Below are positions 1 to 47,544 of a stretch of 64,000 bases of DNA, in pieces. Position numbers and translations under genes: made by a program. The DNA is taken from NCBI GenBank assembly GCA_005281725.1, contig SSBO01000002.1, forward strand, positions 1,509,266-1,573,265, written 5' to 3'. The DNA is from Wuchereria bancrofti. Its lineage: Eukaryota > Nematoda > Chromadorea > Rhabditida > Onchocercidae. Within the stretch, counting starts at the first letter, position 1. The number at the start of each line of letters is the position of its first letter. Under the pieces are notes generated by a model. That model saw only the letters and a program-made list of their open reading frames with translations. It ran no database searches and was not told the origin of the DNA.

Positions 1-1054
1 CGATACACGGAACAACTTGCAGTGATGGTGTCGTCACTCGAGCAATAATACTTCACACTACACTAAGAGTATCATCTCAAGGTGCGTAATATTTCGGGCT
101 ATCATAAACTGTCCCAGGTGTTAAATAAAGAAAGAAGAGAATCCATGCAGCTAACAGCTCAAGACTGATTCTATGAATTACTCTAAAAACACATAAGCAT
201 ATACATGATTACAAGCAACCGTCTTACGATTCTTTAATGTGCTTAAAATTCCAGTGCTTTCTTTCTTCGGGGTTTACTATGAAAGTAAATTCACCCGCTG
301 CTAGCAGACGACACGTGAGTATCTCACCACGTCGCGTGAAGACCTGGCAGCATTCCGCAACACAAGAAGACACTGAAATGAACTGTTAGCGAGCTCGAAC
401 AAGTCAATCCATTCGTCCGTTGGGATAACTTTATTTCACGGGTGGCCGCGATATATTCAGCTTCATTTCCGGAAACTTTCCGTTTCCACCTATGAATTTG
501 TGGTTTTTCGGATAATGTTTGCTGGGAGTAATGTTATATATTTAATTGTAGATTTTCTCATTCACTAATTTTTCACATCACTGTTCCTTACAGTCCTGTA
601 ATTCACTTTTTTTCTTCAGATCAAAAAGTTTTTAACATCCGGAAGTGTCAGTGGTAAAGGAAATGCACTAGAAAAGGTCAGTTGCTAAAGTCAGTTAGCT
701 GTTTAGTTTGTTTCGTCTTATTGTTGATACTTCAGAAAATTTGAGCATAGTTCTTTTTTTCGGTTTATAAATGCTAAATTAAACCCCAACAATGCATTAT
801 GACCTCGATCGGGTATCGTCATCACCACATCACTTCTATCAGATATTTTCATCCTCACTATGTACTTCTCTCACTTCAAGAGAGATCAATTAATTAAAAT
901 AGAAAAAGAGTTAATTGTTCTTGTCATATTTCATAATTGTCATTACGGGAGGAAGAGGAGGCGGCAGAGTTGCAATGTTTGGTATGTCTTATATCAGATT
1001 CTATAACCACAATATCATTACTTGCCTTCTTTTACCACTTGAACATGATTGCAG
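1..1054. other. 5' flank, no gene recognised
   Basis: I recognise no conserved protein here on either strand. The AT-rich stretch precedes the DHHC gene and probably holds its promoter. A short reading frame at about 937-985, rich in Glu, has no ATG and runs into a possible donor (GTATGT at about 981). It could be a 5' leader exon or chance. The region ends in TTGCAG at 1049-1054, two bases before the proposed start codon, which suits spliced-leader addition or a cis acceptor. Confidence 0.5.
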
Positions 1055-1056
1055 AA

Positions 1057-3748
1057 ATGATTTGCTCTAATAATGTTTGTTTACGCAGTATTATTTCCTT
1101 TATACGTTGGTTACCGGTAATTTTCATTCTTGCATTGCTTTGTTGGGCATACTTTGCATACGTCGTACAGTTATGTTTCTGTAAGTTGCCTTCATTATTT
1201 GTAAATTGTAGCTCGATCTTAATATTTAATGTTTGGCGAGGCAGCTATAGATGCAGAAGGAAAAACTTCAATCTGGTTTTACATCACTTTAAACTTTAAT
1301 GTTCTTGAAAAGTACTGCTTTAAGCAAAACTCGTTCATCTCTTTGTTAAATTGTTTTGAAACGGAAATTATAGATGAAGGAAACGAAAAAAGAAACATGT
1401 TTACGTTTTTATTCTTAGTTTGGAATTGAATGATGTATCACACGTACCATTGTATTTTTTTTTTTGCGTTCAGTTACGGTAGAAGGAACTTTCGAACGTT
1501 CTCTGTACCTATCTGTCTTTCATTTACTGTTGTTTATGTTTCTATGGTCATACTATGTAACGATTTTTCGACCAGTTGGCCGACCACCCAAAATGGTAAT
1601 GTATTATTTTATTACATAATGGATTTGTGTTTATGCTGTAGAGTATTAGAATTTGGTGATGATTATGTGAGATAATTCATGAATGAATATTAGTTGTTCT
1701 GCTACATTGAAATTGATGATATTTCTTCATAATTAATAAATAAGTAAAAATTCTTCTCTTTGGAAGCATCGTATTTTGCAGTTTTACGTTGATTCACAAA
1801 CGCGACAAGATCTCTCTAGTTTGGAGGAATCTGAATGCAGACAAATCTTGGAACGCTACGTAAGGCAACATCAGATTCCAGTGGATAACCGTAATGGTGA
1901 TGGGAGTATGGTTTTACCGAGCTTTTTTTTCTTTTAAATTCAATTTTCATTCAATGAAACATCATGAAAATGTGTGTGGTTTTATGCACGCCTGCGGATG
2001 GTTTTATATGTATGGTTCCAGTAATTGATATGCGGAATGATACTATTAAGTACAGCATGTCTTAGTTGTTGGGTCGTTATGAGAGTTCTCCGAAGTCTGT
2101 ATGTACCATCATGCAAAAGAATGCATAATTAACTTTATGGCTTTTGTGCTAAATTATTTTGGCCTCTTAGCAGAAATTTTTTTTTATAGAGAATGTTTCA
2201 AAAGTTTCCACAAAATTTATCTTGCATATTTTGGCACAAAGCTTCAGGTATACGTTACTGTTACAAATGTAATTGCATCAAACCTGATCGATGCCACCAT
2301 TGCTCTGTTTGTGGTCACTGCGTTTTGTAAGTTTTACGTAATATTTCATGAATTGCAGTTATCAAACCTTTTAAATCATAATTATTGTAGCAAAGAAATT
2401 ATGGTGATTACACTTTCAGGAAGTTTGATCATCACTGCCCGTGGGTGAATACGTGTATCAATTATTTCAATTATAAATTTTTCCTTCAGTTTCTGTTTTA
2501 CGGTCTCATTTTGTGCCTTTGGGGTATACTTACAGACTTGCAATACTTCATTGCATTTTGGAAAGTAAGTTTTGCTTCAGGATATCAAAACAATGACCTA
2601 TTTAACCAAATTTTTGTAAATAATATAGAGAACAACCAAACAGTTCTCCATAATCCTTTCACTGATTGTAGAACGCTTTCCGACTAAGTGCTGGTTTTAG
2701 CCGCTTCCACATCGTTTTTCTCTTTTTTGTGGCTGGAATGTTCGCGGCTTCTATTACCTGCCTGTTCGTATATCATGTATATTTGACGGCTCGAAATCAA
2801 TCTACAATTGGTCAGTTATGAATTTCGCTCCCGCCAATTCTCAACCTCTTCTTTGCATGTATTTCTAAATCATGATACTTTGCACAGGTTTTGTTGGTTT
2901 TATCTGCTTGTCTTCCATTGCTGCAACAATAGATTCATGCTCAAAAGTACTTATAATCGAGAAAAGAGATCATTTGCAGAATGCTTCTTTTACTCAAAGC
3001 AATTGTAGCAATTGCAGATTAGGTTGTTGGAATTATAGCCAGTTATGGAATTATATGAATTTGTACATTATCTTTACAGAATCATTTCGACCTCCTGTGT
3101 TCATTTATGGTATTGATAAAAATGGCTTTAATCTTGGCATACGACGCAATTTCAGACAAGTTTTTGGTGACACATACCTTTTCTGGTTCCTACCTATATT
3201 TTCATCGTAAGTATTATTTCCATATCGTCATTTAGTGGACTGTGTCTTGCAAAGTTTCAAATATCTTTGCCGTCAACAACTTAGTACATTTCTTTCCACG
3301 AACAGTGATGTTAGTTGAACTTCAGTTACGGTGATGGCGTACAATACCCGGTGGGTTCTAGGGCAAGGCAACAATCGCACGGTCTGCATTGTACGGGTAA
3401 GGTTTATAACAAATAGCCACAGTGACATACGCCATATCTCCGATTAAATGTAGGGTTGCGTTCGACTTTCCACATATTTATTGTTCCTCCGTGGCTACTA
3501 TTTTGATTAGGTAAAAAGTGTTGCTATGTTTTGATCCCTGTATGACTCAGTTTATATGTCCCTCCTTGCGTGCCTGTTACGCTCTCTGCCGCTCAGTTCA
3601 TTTTACCATGTGAGTTGGGAATTAAAACTTAATTGTTTTAAGGAGTGGAAGTGGTATAACTTTTCATCAAAAAGACTTTCGAGCTGAACGGAAAAAGCTT
3701 CTACTTCTCGATGCAAACGATGATGACGATATAGTGCGTGAAATATAA
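1057..3748 (+). CDS. DHHC palmitoyltransferase (ZDHHC2/15/20-like)
   Basis: Membrane protein S-acyltransferase that attaches palmitate to cysteines of target proteins, probably at Golgi or plasma membrane. Exons read: 1057-1180, 1474-1595, 1782-1896, 2248-2326, 2420-2564, 2672-2810, 3080-3206, 3326-about 3396 and a last exon at about 3643-3748. The N-terminal exon encodes a hydrophobic segment ([17 protein letters not shown]) and exon 2 gives [16 protein letters not shown] with a second one. The cysteine-rich domain reads RYCYKC...[15 protein letters not shown] and then [12 protein letters not shown], so the catalytic DHHC cysteine is intact. Two more membrane segments, an ARNQSTIE motif (TTxE-like) and LPIFSSYGDG follow, as in the ZDHHC2/15/20 branch. 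The last exon ([14 protein letters not shown], then stop) looks like a family C-terminus, but I could not join it in frame to the 3396 donor. A small exon may be missing there. Confidence 0.9.
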
Positions 3749-4269
3749 AAAGCTGTTCCTCGTATCAATCGAATCCTATGCTTCATTTCACATTCTTCGC
3801 ATCGCTTTTACGAGGAAGAATTAGAAGAATACGCCACATTTTGTTGCGTACTGCAACCAACATTACCTCCTGTTTTTCTCGAAGACATTACAATGCTTCA
3901 CTCTAGTTATGCTATTGATACTTTGAAAAAGGAATTTCATGATATCATTCCTGTATAAATGCCTCTTAATCAAATCAAAACGATCATTTGTTACAAAGCT
4001 ATTACATGGGCACGATGTAATAGTCAATTATGAATGCTGAATGCTTAGAATTTCAGAGCTCATTCTTTGGTCTTTATTTCTGCAGTAAATTTTTACTGCA
4101 GTTTGCGCTGCAATGATCAGAGCATTAAACCTATTTTAAAATTTACTTATGCTTCACATTGGTAAGGCATGACATAATGATGAACTTGCTATCTTTTTGA
4201 GAAGTCATTTTCATCCTTTTATTGCCTCACAATGCCGCTAAATTATTTCTATATTCTTTCAAACAATTA

Positions 4270-4275
4270 TTTATT
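4270..4275 (-). terminator. Poly(A) signal AATAAA for RRP45
   Basis: AATAAA on the minus strand (TTTATT on plus) about 110 nt after the RRP45 stop codon, at a normal distance for a 3' UTR end. Confidence 0.45.
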
Positions 4276-4356
4276 TTGTGCATGTTGTTTGTAATACATT
4301 CTTTACAATGGAGTACTTCACATTTTCACTACTTTTATATAGATCGATTTCTGTCC

Positions 4357-4362
4357 AATAAA
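4357..4362 (+). terminator. Poly(A) signal AATAAA for DHHC gene
   Basis: AATAAA about 610 nt after the DHHC stop and only 25 nt from the RRP45 stop codon on the other strand. If used, the 3' UTR of the DHHC mRNA is antisense to the RRP45 3' UTR. Confidence 0.4.
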
Positions 4363-4386
4363 GGGAGTGAAATACTTTTTGACTAG

Positions 4387-6870
4387 TCAGTCAGGTAATC
4401 CAAATTCTTCTTCAATACCTTGTAAAAGCTCGTCCACTTCTTCTAGATCTTGTGGATTCTTTTGAATTTTCTGAAAGGATACAACTTTACACTAGTGCAT
4501 TTGTGCAGACGGAACTTGAAGAGGCCGGGAACTCGCAAACCTGGACTTCATCTTTTTTAGCGCGCTAAAATAATCTCCGTAGTGGTGAAAGAAAAGATAG
4601 TTTTAAAAGGATAGAAATGGTGATTAAATTAGCACCGTGAAGAAGCATCCAAACCAAGGAAATGTAAGGTTTAAAATGCAAACACTCAAACTTTACATTT
4701 TCCTGTTCCTTTGATTCTTTTAAGAAGGTGATACTTTGAACTTGTTCCATAAGTTCGACATCTTCATTTTTTCGTCTTACCACTCTATTGCTGCTACCAA
4801 TCTGCATCTGGTTATCCTGAAGTCGGTAAATTCCAGTATTGAACAAGTCTTGGATTTATTTAATATCTGGATTCCTCTTATAATAAGCTTTTACTTGTTA
4901 TATGAATATTTAGAAAATGTTTCGCCTCTTAGTTGGTAATGGTCACAACTTACATCAACAGTAACGACCTCTTCTATGTTAGGGATACTTTCCAATGCAT
5001 CAATTTTCACTGCAGGGGCAATAAGTTCATTTGCTTCGCACTGATGCGATGTTAGCACATTTAAACTTATAAGTTCGCTAAATCCATTTATCTGCTGCCT
5101 ATTCGACCTAAAAAGTTTCCATTAAATTCTTAATACATACGAAGTGAACATCAACCAAGAATATTATATAAGATGCGGGAGGGACCTTTTCAAGTTATCA
5201 TCCGCGATAACCGAATATATCAGCTCTGATACATCGATAGCTCGTTGTATTGCTCGATCAACACATTGCACAATCTGTAAGTTATTTACAAATCTACTTA
5301 AGTTTGTACTGTTCAACTTGGGTCTTTATTAGCACTAATTATTATGTTGAGACAAGAAAATTAACCATGTTGAGACAAGAATCAGTTAGCGAACGATACT
5401 GACTTACCAGCTGTTCACTAAGCAGGAACTTTCCTGATTGATGCAATGCGCAAATTTCATGTCTTTTATTTGTAGCCACAATAAGCGACCCTCCTAGACA
5501 CTGCTCTTCTTTATCAGTTGGATCAATTATATTTTGGCTGAAATGGATTACAATAGGAGAAACAGAAATGAAAAAGCAAAAATAACGGGAACAGAAAGTA
5601 ATCTACAAGAACGTTAAAACAGACCTAAATAGTTAAGAATGCAACATTTCTTGCTCGTAAACTTACCCGTCTGAAGTGATTCCAAATGTTACACAAATCG
5701 GCATGTGATAGATATTGAGCGATATTGGTATTTTCTCGTCATTACTGTGCTGAAAATAGCAGAAGAAATCTTTGTATCATTTCTGTTTAATATTTCAAAG
5801 TGCGGGAAAAACAGGTGTTGACAGGTCTTGTAATTATTACGAATTGGCTTTCCTTCAGCAACCTGAATCGCGATGTTTTGTTAAGAAACGTTAATCCGTA
5901 TGATAAGAAATGGTTACAATGATGATGGAATCAGGAAGCACAGAGACGTCAGGCCTTCGAAAATGGGCAAGAGCAGTTGAGGATGCGATGCATGCGCAGT
6001 CCACTAACGACCCATCTGAAGCCAATACATGAACATCAATGCGTATCTGCCAGACCTGAAAATAGACATGATCCAAGAAAAATGAACTGTCAAAACAATT
6101 TCACAACATTATCCATTGTTCTGTAAAAATCTTAGCTCACAATTTCAGTATGTCAAAAAATGCACTGAACAGCTAAGTACCTGCTTAAATGTCCTTAAGC
6201 ACAGCGATTCGAGATCAACAACACCGCAGTCACGGTATAACAATTCAAGAATCCGCATTAGCTCAAGGCCTTTTGAGTTGAGACGGCCATCTTCATAATC
6301 AGGAGAAGCCATAGGTGACATATCCACCTGCACTTCAATCGTACCCATATTACCTCTAGTAGTTGAAGGTTCTACAAGTGAGCAACTTACTTGCGCCAAA
6401 ACTCTGGAAAATACTGGTAAAACAAAACTGTTGTTAGAATATATCCGAGAGGCCTCTTTGTCACTAGCTCCATTATTATCTTTAGTATGTTCATATGAAC
6501 GAACTTACTTCGTCTCTCCAAGCATAACAAGACAACTGCCTAGCTCAGAGCCAACGATAACTTTCACTTCTCGAAATTCATCACATTTACGCCCATCAAC
6601 TCGCTGTAATCAAAGACACAGTCAAAACTTCACGCACAGGCTAACTGAATCATCCAATATTCTTCAAATTATCACTATGTTGCGTTCTTATGGAATTTGC
6701 TTATATAGTACATTTATTCACGCATATAAATGGATTTCAGCTGAAAGGAACATTTACCTCTAATGATAACCATTGAGTCGTTATCAACAATCTCTAAGAC
6801 TTACCACATTTTGTTTAAATGAGTTCAGAAAGAACGCCCTCTCACAATTCGAAAGCAATTCAACCCGCAT
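4387..6870 (-). CDS. exos-9: Exosome complex component RRP45 (EXOSC9 / EXOS-9)
   Basis: RNase PH-fold subunit of the ring of the eukaryotic RNA exosome, which processes and degrades RNA in nucleus and cytoplasm; RRP45 pairs with RRP41. Read 5' to 3' on minus: start MRVELLSNCERAFF at 6870, then RVDGRKCDEFREVKV, VLAQVSCSLVEPSTTRGN with a GTIEVQVDMSPMASP strand, DLESLC, and VWQIRIDVHVLASDG...SSTALAHFRRPDVSV at about 5925-6057, the diagnostic block. IYHMPICVTFGI, the segment with VATNKRHEICALHQSG, and a helical VQCVDRAIQRAIDVSELI exon complete the fold. An acidic C-terminal tail ends in IEEEFGLPD and stop at 4387. A frame at about 4680-4846 may be a further tail exon. It lies 434 bp downstream of prefoldin 5 on the same strand, with an ACTTCAG acceptor 34 nt before the ATG. 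Confidence 0.9.
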
Positions 6871-7303
6871 CCAAAGTATAATTCACCCTATTGGATATTT
6901 ATACCTGAAGTTTTCATTTTTATTTGTTTTTCCCATTAATAGCAAATAATTCCGAGATAGTAGCAACAAAATTCTTGTTCCCACATAACTGATAACAAAG
7001 CATCAATTGTTATTGTTAATATCTAAGAAAAATTATCTTCTGCAAATTGTATGTCTATAGAAGAAAAAGGTATTTCGACATACTGCACTTGAAGCAACAC
7101 ACAGTAAGGCAATCAGATGACTTATATTTATTGAATAACTGCAGAACGACATAAAAAGCCAGGGAAAATAGATAAAAACAAATTACCTTTGAAATGTTTA
7201 TGTATATAAAACAACCATTCATCTCAACTCCACCAGTGATTGAAGATTCAAATTTTTATTAATGTCGATAAGTACAAAAATGGCATGAAAGCACGAGACA
7301 CTT
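6871..7303 (-). promoter_or_regulatory. Prefoldin 5-RRP45 intercistronic spacer with trans-splice acceptor
   Basis: The spacer separates two same-strand genes. In minus-strand order it has the prefoldin AATAAA (7255-7260), a U-rich stretch, and the acceptor ACTTCAG whose AG is at 6905-6906, leaving a 34-nt leader before the RRP45 ATG. This order fits a nematode operon with trans-splicing of the downstream cistron. Operon status is inferred. No coding frame seen. Confidence 0.4.
7255..7260 (-). terminator. Poly(A) signal AATAAA for prefoldin 5
   Basis: AATAAA on the minus strand about 45 nt past the prefoldin subunit 5 stop codon. Confidence 0.5.
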
Positions 7304-8502
7304 TTATTTTTTAGTATTCACATTATTCATTTGAACCTGAGAACAATACACATTTATTTTCTTCTGCAAATTGTCGACAATAGCATTTCTAGCTCGATAT
7401 TTCTCGGGTAACACTCCCTCTATCACTTCCATCTAAATTAAAATTAAAAAAACTCTGACAGTACTTTCTGAGCACCTACTGGCACTTTACCCTAGCATAG
7501 TTCTAGAAATAAGAAAAGCGGAAATTTGGAACTGCGCTTACAACAGAAATCCAAATTCCAACCAGTTGCACAGTAGTGCGCTGCATCTCTTCAGTAGCGT
7601 TATTGAGCGTTACTTTCCTACAACCTTCGTGACGAATTACTGAGAAAACAAAAGACACTTCCAAATTCATAAAAATTTACCTGCTTTTTCAAGAAACCTT
7701 GCTTCCGGCGAAAGTAATCCACCGCCTTTTCTGTGTCCATTTCCACAAAATATCCTGTACCGATTTCAATCAAATGATTCTTTGGATCAGCTACTTTTGC
7801 AGGAATATACATCTGAAAATCTCAAAACTATGACATTACTTTGAGACTCGGTATTTGCACTCACGAAGATTAGAAGCATATGCTCAAAATATGACGAAAA
7901 ATTCGAAATCTTTACATCATTTAAGGTTATGGAAATGGGAAAATACTTGCCGACTCTGTTAATGGCACCAAAATTTCTGCATCACTGGGAACTTTTGCTG
8001 CATTCATCACTGATTCTTCGCTTGCGATAAACTTCGACTCGAAAATCTTCAGTCCCTAAAATCATTATGAATAAAATTGCAATCCTGCCAAATAGCAAAA
8101 TTACCTCAGAGTTACAAGAAAGCATCGGCCATTAATTAATTCTAATCATGATTTCCGATGTGAATTAGATGTCAGTTGTTATGAAACAAGCGTCTCTGTC
8201 ACCACTACTTTGAAACAATATCAGAATTTTCTTCTTTTTCAAATATTATCGAAACTTACATATTCAAAACATTTTTGCATAAGTTGAGAGTAATGAAGTG
8301 GTATGATATATTATAACACGGTATGCAATAATGAGGTATTCGCTACGCCTAACCGAAAAATGAAGCAAGATATCGAAATAGCAACCTTTAAAGATTCGGT
8401 GAGAAAAGCAATTTCCTGATCAAGTTGTCGCTGAAAATGAGTAAGCTGGTCGACACCTAAATCAGCAATTGCAATGGCTTGTTTCTCATTGGATACTTCC
8501 AT
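7304..8502 (-). CDS. pfd-5: Prefoldin subunit 5
   Basis: Alpha-type subunit of the hexameric prefoldin chaperone, which captures nascent actin and tubulin and passes them to the TRiC/CCT chaperonin. Four exons, all phase 0: 8502-8386, 8055-7951, 7812-7681 and 7432-7304, giving 160 aa (family about 150). The first exon carries LGVDQLTHFQRQLDQEIAFL, the first coiled coil. The second ends ILVPLTES and the third begins MYIPAKV, the conserved beta-hairpin, followed by HLIEIGTGYFVEMD...AVDYFRRKQGFLKKQ. The last exon (EVIEGVLPEKY...NLQKKI) is the second coiled coil. The intron after exon 2 begins GCAAGT at 7950, a GC-AG intron that is forced by the conserved join. A TTTGCAG acceptor lies 2 nt before the ATG, which suggests spliced-leader addition. 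Confidence 0.93.
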
Positions 8503-9244
8503 CTCTGCAAACCAAAGAAAATTAATCTTAATAAAATCTGTAAAATAAGATTTGCTAGCAAAGCCACAATTGTATGCTAATTCTTAAAATAACTCTGCCC
8601 AATTATCAATTAAAAGTTTATAATTCTGCAACTAAATGCTCTCGTACCATACTCACAAACCATTCCATTCAGTAAATGAATGAATGACCCATCATCCATT
8701 CATTCATTCGCTCAATGAGGCAAAACCTCATCAATTTTCGACAGATGTGGAAATTGAAGATGTTGAAACACTCTCACTCTCTGTTGCCAGTATTTCCTCG
8801 AACTATTTCGCATTTCTCTCAATCTCCGATCTCTCATTCCTTTTTGTAGGATACTTCACATTTCATTCATGTCCAAAGCACACACACGCACGACAGGGAA
8901 TCGAATTATCCCCACCGCTTTTATTCACGTTTCTCGGGAGTTTCCCGACACAGACTTGTCGCATGGTCGTTACATGCGACGAACCTTGCTATCCGGGAAG
9001 GATTATTGGGTTTGCTCATTGTACACGTGGCTGGCAATGTTAGGAGGAGTGACGGGAGAGGCGTGTGTCACGTACACCGTTAATTCTACTGCAGCGCACG
9101 CTGTAGATTTCGCTGTCGACGTTACATGTTTTCTACCCAACATGTATTCGTCATATGTAAATTAGCTGAGTATTTGATGTGCCATAGTTATCATCTGCTC
9201 AGGTGTACAGATTGAAAAAGGTAAACAAACTCCATTCCAGAATC
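8503..9244. promoter_or_regulatory. Divergent promoter region, prefoldin 5 / WDR7
   Basis: Head-to-head spacer of about 740 bp. The left edge has a TTTGCAG acceptor on minus (AG at 8505-8506), the right edge ATTCCAG on plus (AG 9239-9240), 4 nt before the WDR7 ATG. A GTAAACAA motif (forkhead-type) lies near 9220. Complementary ATTC/GAAT repeats near 8675-8708 can fold on themselves. Two reading frames at about 8684-9165 have no similarity I recognise and are treated as chance. Confidence 0.5.
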
Positions 9245-17823
<8,579 letters not shown>

Positions 17824-19698
17824 AAGTAACATTTTGGATGCATTTTTTAAATGTGATTTTGTTTCCAAGTGAGATTGTCATTTTGAAATTTGAGGTTTTT
17901 TTAGACATGATTGTTACATTTTCGACTTATGATTTTTTACCCAAAAGTATTTTTCGGAAATTTGCTACGTATAATAGGAGAAGCTAAAAGTATGTTAAGT
18001 GCTTTTTAAAATGACCAATTCTATTACTTGGTTGTGTATTATCTAAATGCACTTCTTGTTCATTCATTCCTACTTTTAAATATACTCTTGTACATAGATG
18101 TTAGTCTGTTCTCGTTTTAGGAAGTGTTAATTAAATCTATTGCCAGTTCGATGAGTATGTAGTAATGGTAGGATGATTATACAGCTGATATCTGCTAGCA
18201 CGTATGGACCTGAAATAAGCGTATATGCTCGTGTCGCATACGTGTATCGACACCACGTAAATGCGTCCTAAACAATATCCTATTCTGTTTACTTGGTTAA
18301 TGGTTATTCGGTAGGCTAATGCTAAGCATTTACTCACCCGCATTACGATTGACCTTGACTGCAGTATTCACTTGTGAGCGATTCAGATTTGGAAATATCT
18401 ATTAGTCATTTGGTACAGTTTCACTTTCTTGTTCAAAAAAAGTAACCTTTTATCAAATAATAATTCCAGTTCATTACATTCATTCAGGTTCATATTTATT
18501 ATAGGTCACATTTGAATTATTTTTCTCACAAGCATACTTTGTGATCTGTTTGCTTCTCATCAGTAGCTAATGAGTGGAATGCACTGCACTGCATATTGTC
18601 GTCGTATTATGTGCAAATGTGATCTCTGTGTGCTACTGCTCTGGCAATTCTGTTGTAATAGACAGATCATAATAGAGTTGTTAAGGCTAATAAATATAGT
18701 TGAATCGAGGAAGAAGTTTGTCTTCCTGAGCGTATTCAGAAAAGACAGAAAGTGGCAAATGGCAGATGGCAAAGTGGATAAGTCAAAGTGAGATCGAAGT
18801 GATCACTAACAACATCAGTTAAAGTAGCGCTCTCAGAAATCTTTGGTATTAGCATGATATAAGTCATTTTACAAAAATGCCAGGGAGAATTGCGCTTTTG
18901 CATTCCTACTAAATTAACTAGGGATCCGAGTTATTGGACTGCCCTGTTTGGAGACGGCGATCCTTAGAGAAAAGTTTGCATCAATCGCCAAGCGTACGTA
19001 GTAAAAGGGTACACGCCATCTGTCACACCTAAACGTAATCCACTGTGGCTGTCTTTTATAGCCAAGTAAACGAACGATTTATTAATCACAGCGATGAGCA
19101 AAAATATTTCTAGGATGAAGAAGAAATGATTGTAATAATATAAGAGTAATAAATAACAGTATAAACTTATAATAGCATACAAATTGAGTGAATAAAGATA
19201 CACACATATGTAGTATGTGTACTCATCTGTACCAGGCAGTACTCATGCAACTACCATTCTTGCGACACGCTTCATTAAAAGTTCGCATTATTGACATTCC
19301 CATCCTACTTCTGATAATATTAAAAAACACTCTAATACATTAAAAACAAAAGTGTGCGTGTGTATGTGTCTGCCAGCCACCGCAGTCAATGCCACGTTGT
19401 CAATACCAATACAATCACAAATTTAAATGAATGAACCGTTTAGCAAACCAAACCGAAAGTAAATCATAAATCTTTAACAACATATCACAATAATCAGTTT
19501 GGAACAGGTAACTATAATAACATAAACGATGACGAAATAATTAACCAATAATTTATTTCCCTTTTAGAGATAAAACTAACACAGACGAGACCTAGTGAGT
19601 GCAGCTAAAGAACAGAAATGAATATTTTTATCTCTAAAAAAAACTGATATAGAGGAAAAAAAAAGTAAGATGATGATGAAAATCCCTAACTTCCCCAA
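17824..19698. other. Convergent spacer between WDR7 and neurobeachin
   Basis: About 1.9 kb between two 3' ends. Reading frames of 60-80 codons on both strands show no family signature. An AATAAA on minus at 19552-19557 serves neurobeachin. I see no RNA gene or mobile element. Confidence 0.5.
19552..19557 (-). terminator. Poly(A) signal AATAAA for neurobeachin
   Basis: AATAAA on minus about 140 nt past the neurobeachin stop codon at 19699. Confidence 0.45.
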
Positions 19699-47136
<27,438 letters not shown>

Positions 47137-47544
47137 TCTCGACTCCAACACGGCAGTTCCTCCTGCCTCGCGTTTCTCTTCTCCTCTCTGAAATAAACTC
47201 AATTTGAAGTCTCATGCCATTTGCGCAATAAGTTCTCTAATTCGTACAGCGCTCTTCACCTATATCAACTTTTTTCATATAAATCTACCACTAAATGAAA
47301 TATACAATATGTAACGAATACTTTCTCAGCATTACTTAGTCTTATTCACGCCACGTTCACAAGCAATAACTTACCAAGACAACCACCTGTAGGAGAGGAA
47401 GTGTTCACCACTGGCTCAGAAGAAGACTTACATGTGGCGAAGTGCACTGTTTAGTGTGAGATGCACTTTGCTATGTGATGGACAACTTCAGGACGAGGTG
47501 AAGAGGTGCGGTCAGTTGAGGGGTCATTCTTGTGTCTGTTGCAG
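47137..47544. promoter_or_regulatory. Divergent promoter, neurobeachin / 496-aa gene
   Basis: The two starts are 408 bp apart, head to head. On minus the neurobeachin leader begins after TTATTTCAG (AG at 47188-47189). On plus the neighbour's ATG follows directly after TGTTGCAG (AG 47543-47544). A plus frame at 47432-47740 overlaps but is out of frame with the assigned gene. The short spacer suggests a shared bidirectional promoter. Confidence 0.5.

Larger units (their letters stand above)
3749..4386. other. Convergent 3' ends of DHHC and RRP45 genes
   Basis: Tail-to-tail spacer between the DHHC gene and RRP45. The only plus-strand AATAAA I find after the DHHC stop is at 4357-4362, beyond the RRP45 minus-strand signal at 4270-4275, so the two 3' UTRs probably overlap. 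No coding region recognised. Confidence 0.5.

Noticed and set aside
7535..7612. Possible extra prefoldin 5 exon (NNATEEMQRTTVQLVG frame on minus)
   Set aside because: It is only open in a phase that the flanking exons do not supply; in phase 0 it meets a stop after five codons. The flanking exons join directly and match the family.
8684..9165. Two overlapping frames of about 100-120 codons between prefoldin 5 and WDR7
   Set aside because: No recognisable domain, located in a divergent promoter, and they overlap each other in different frames.
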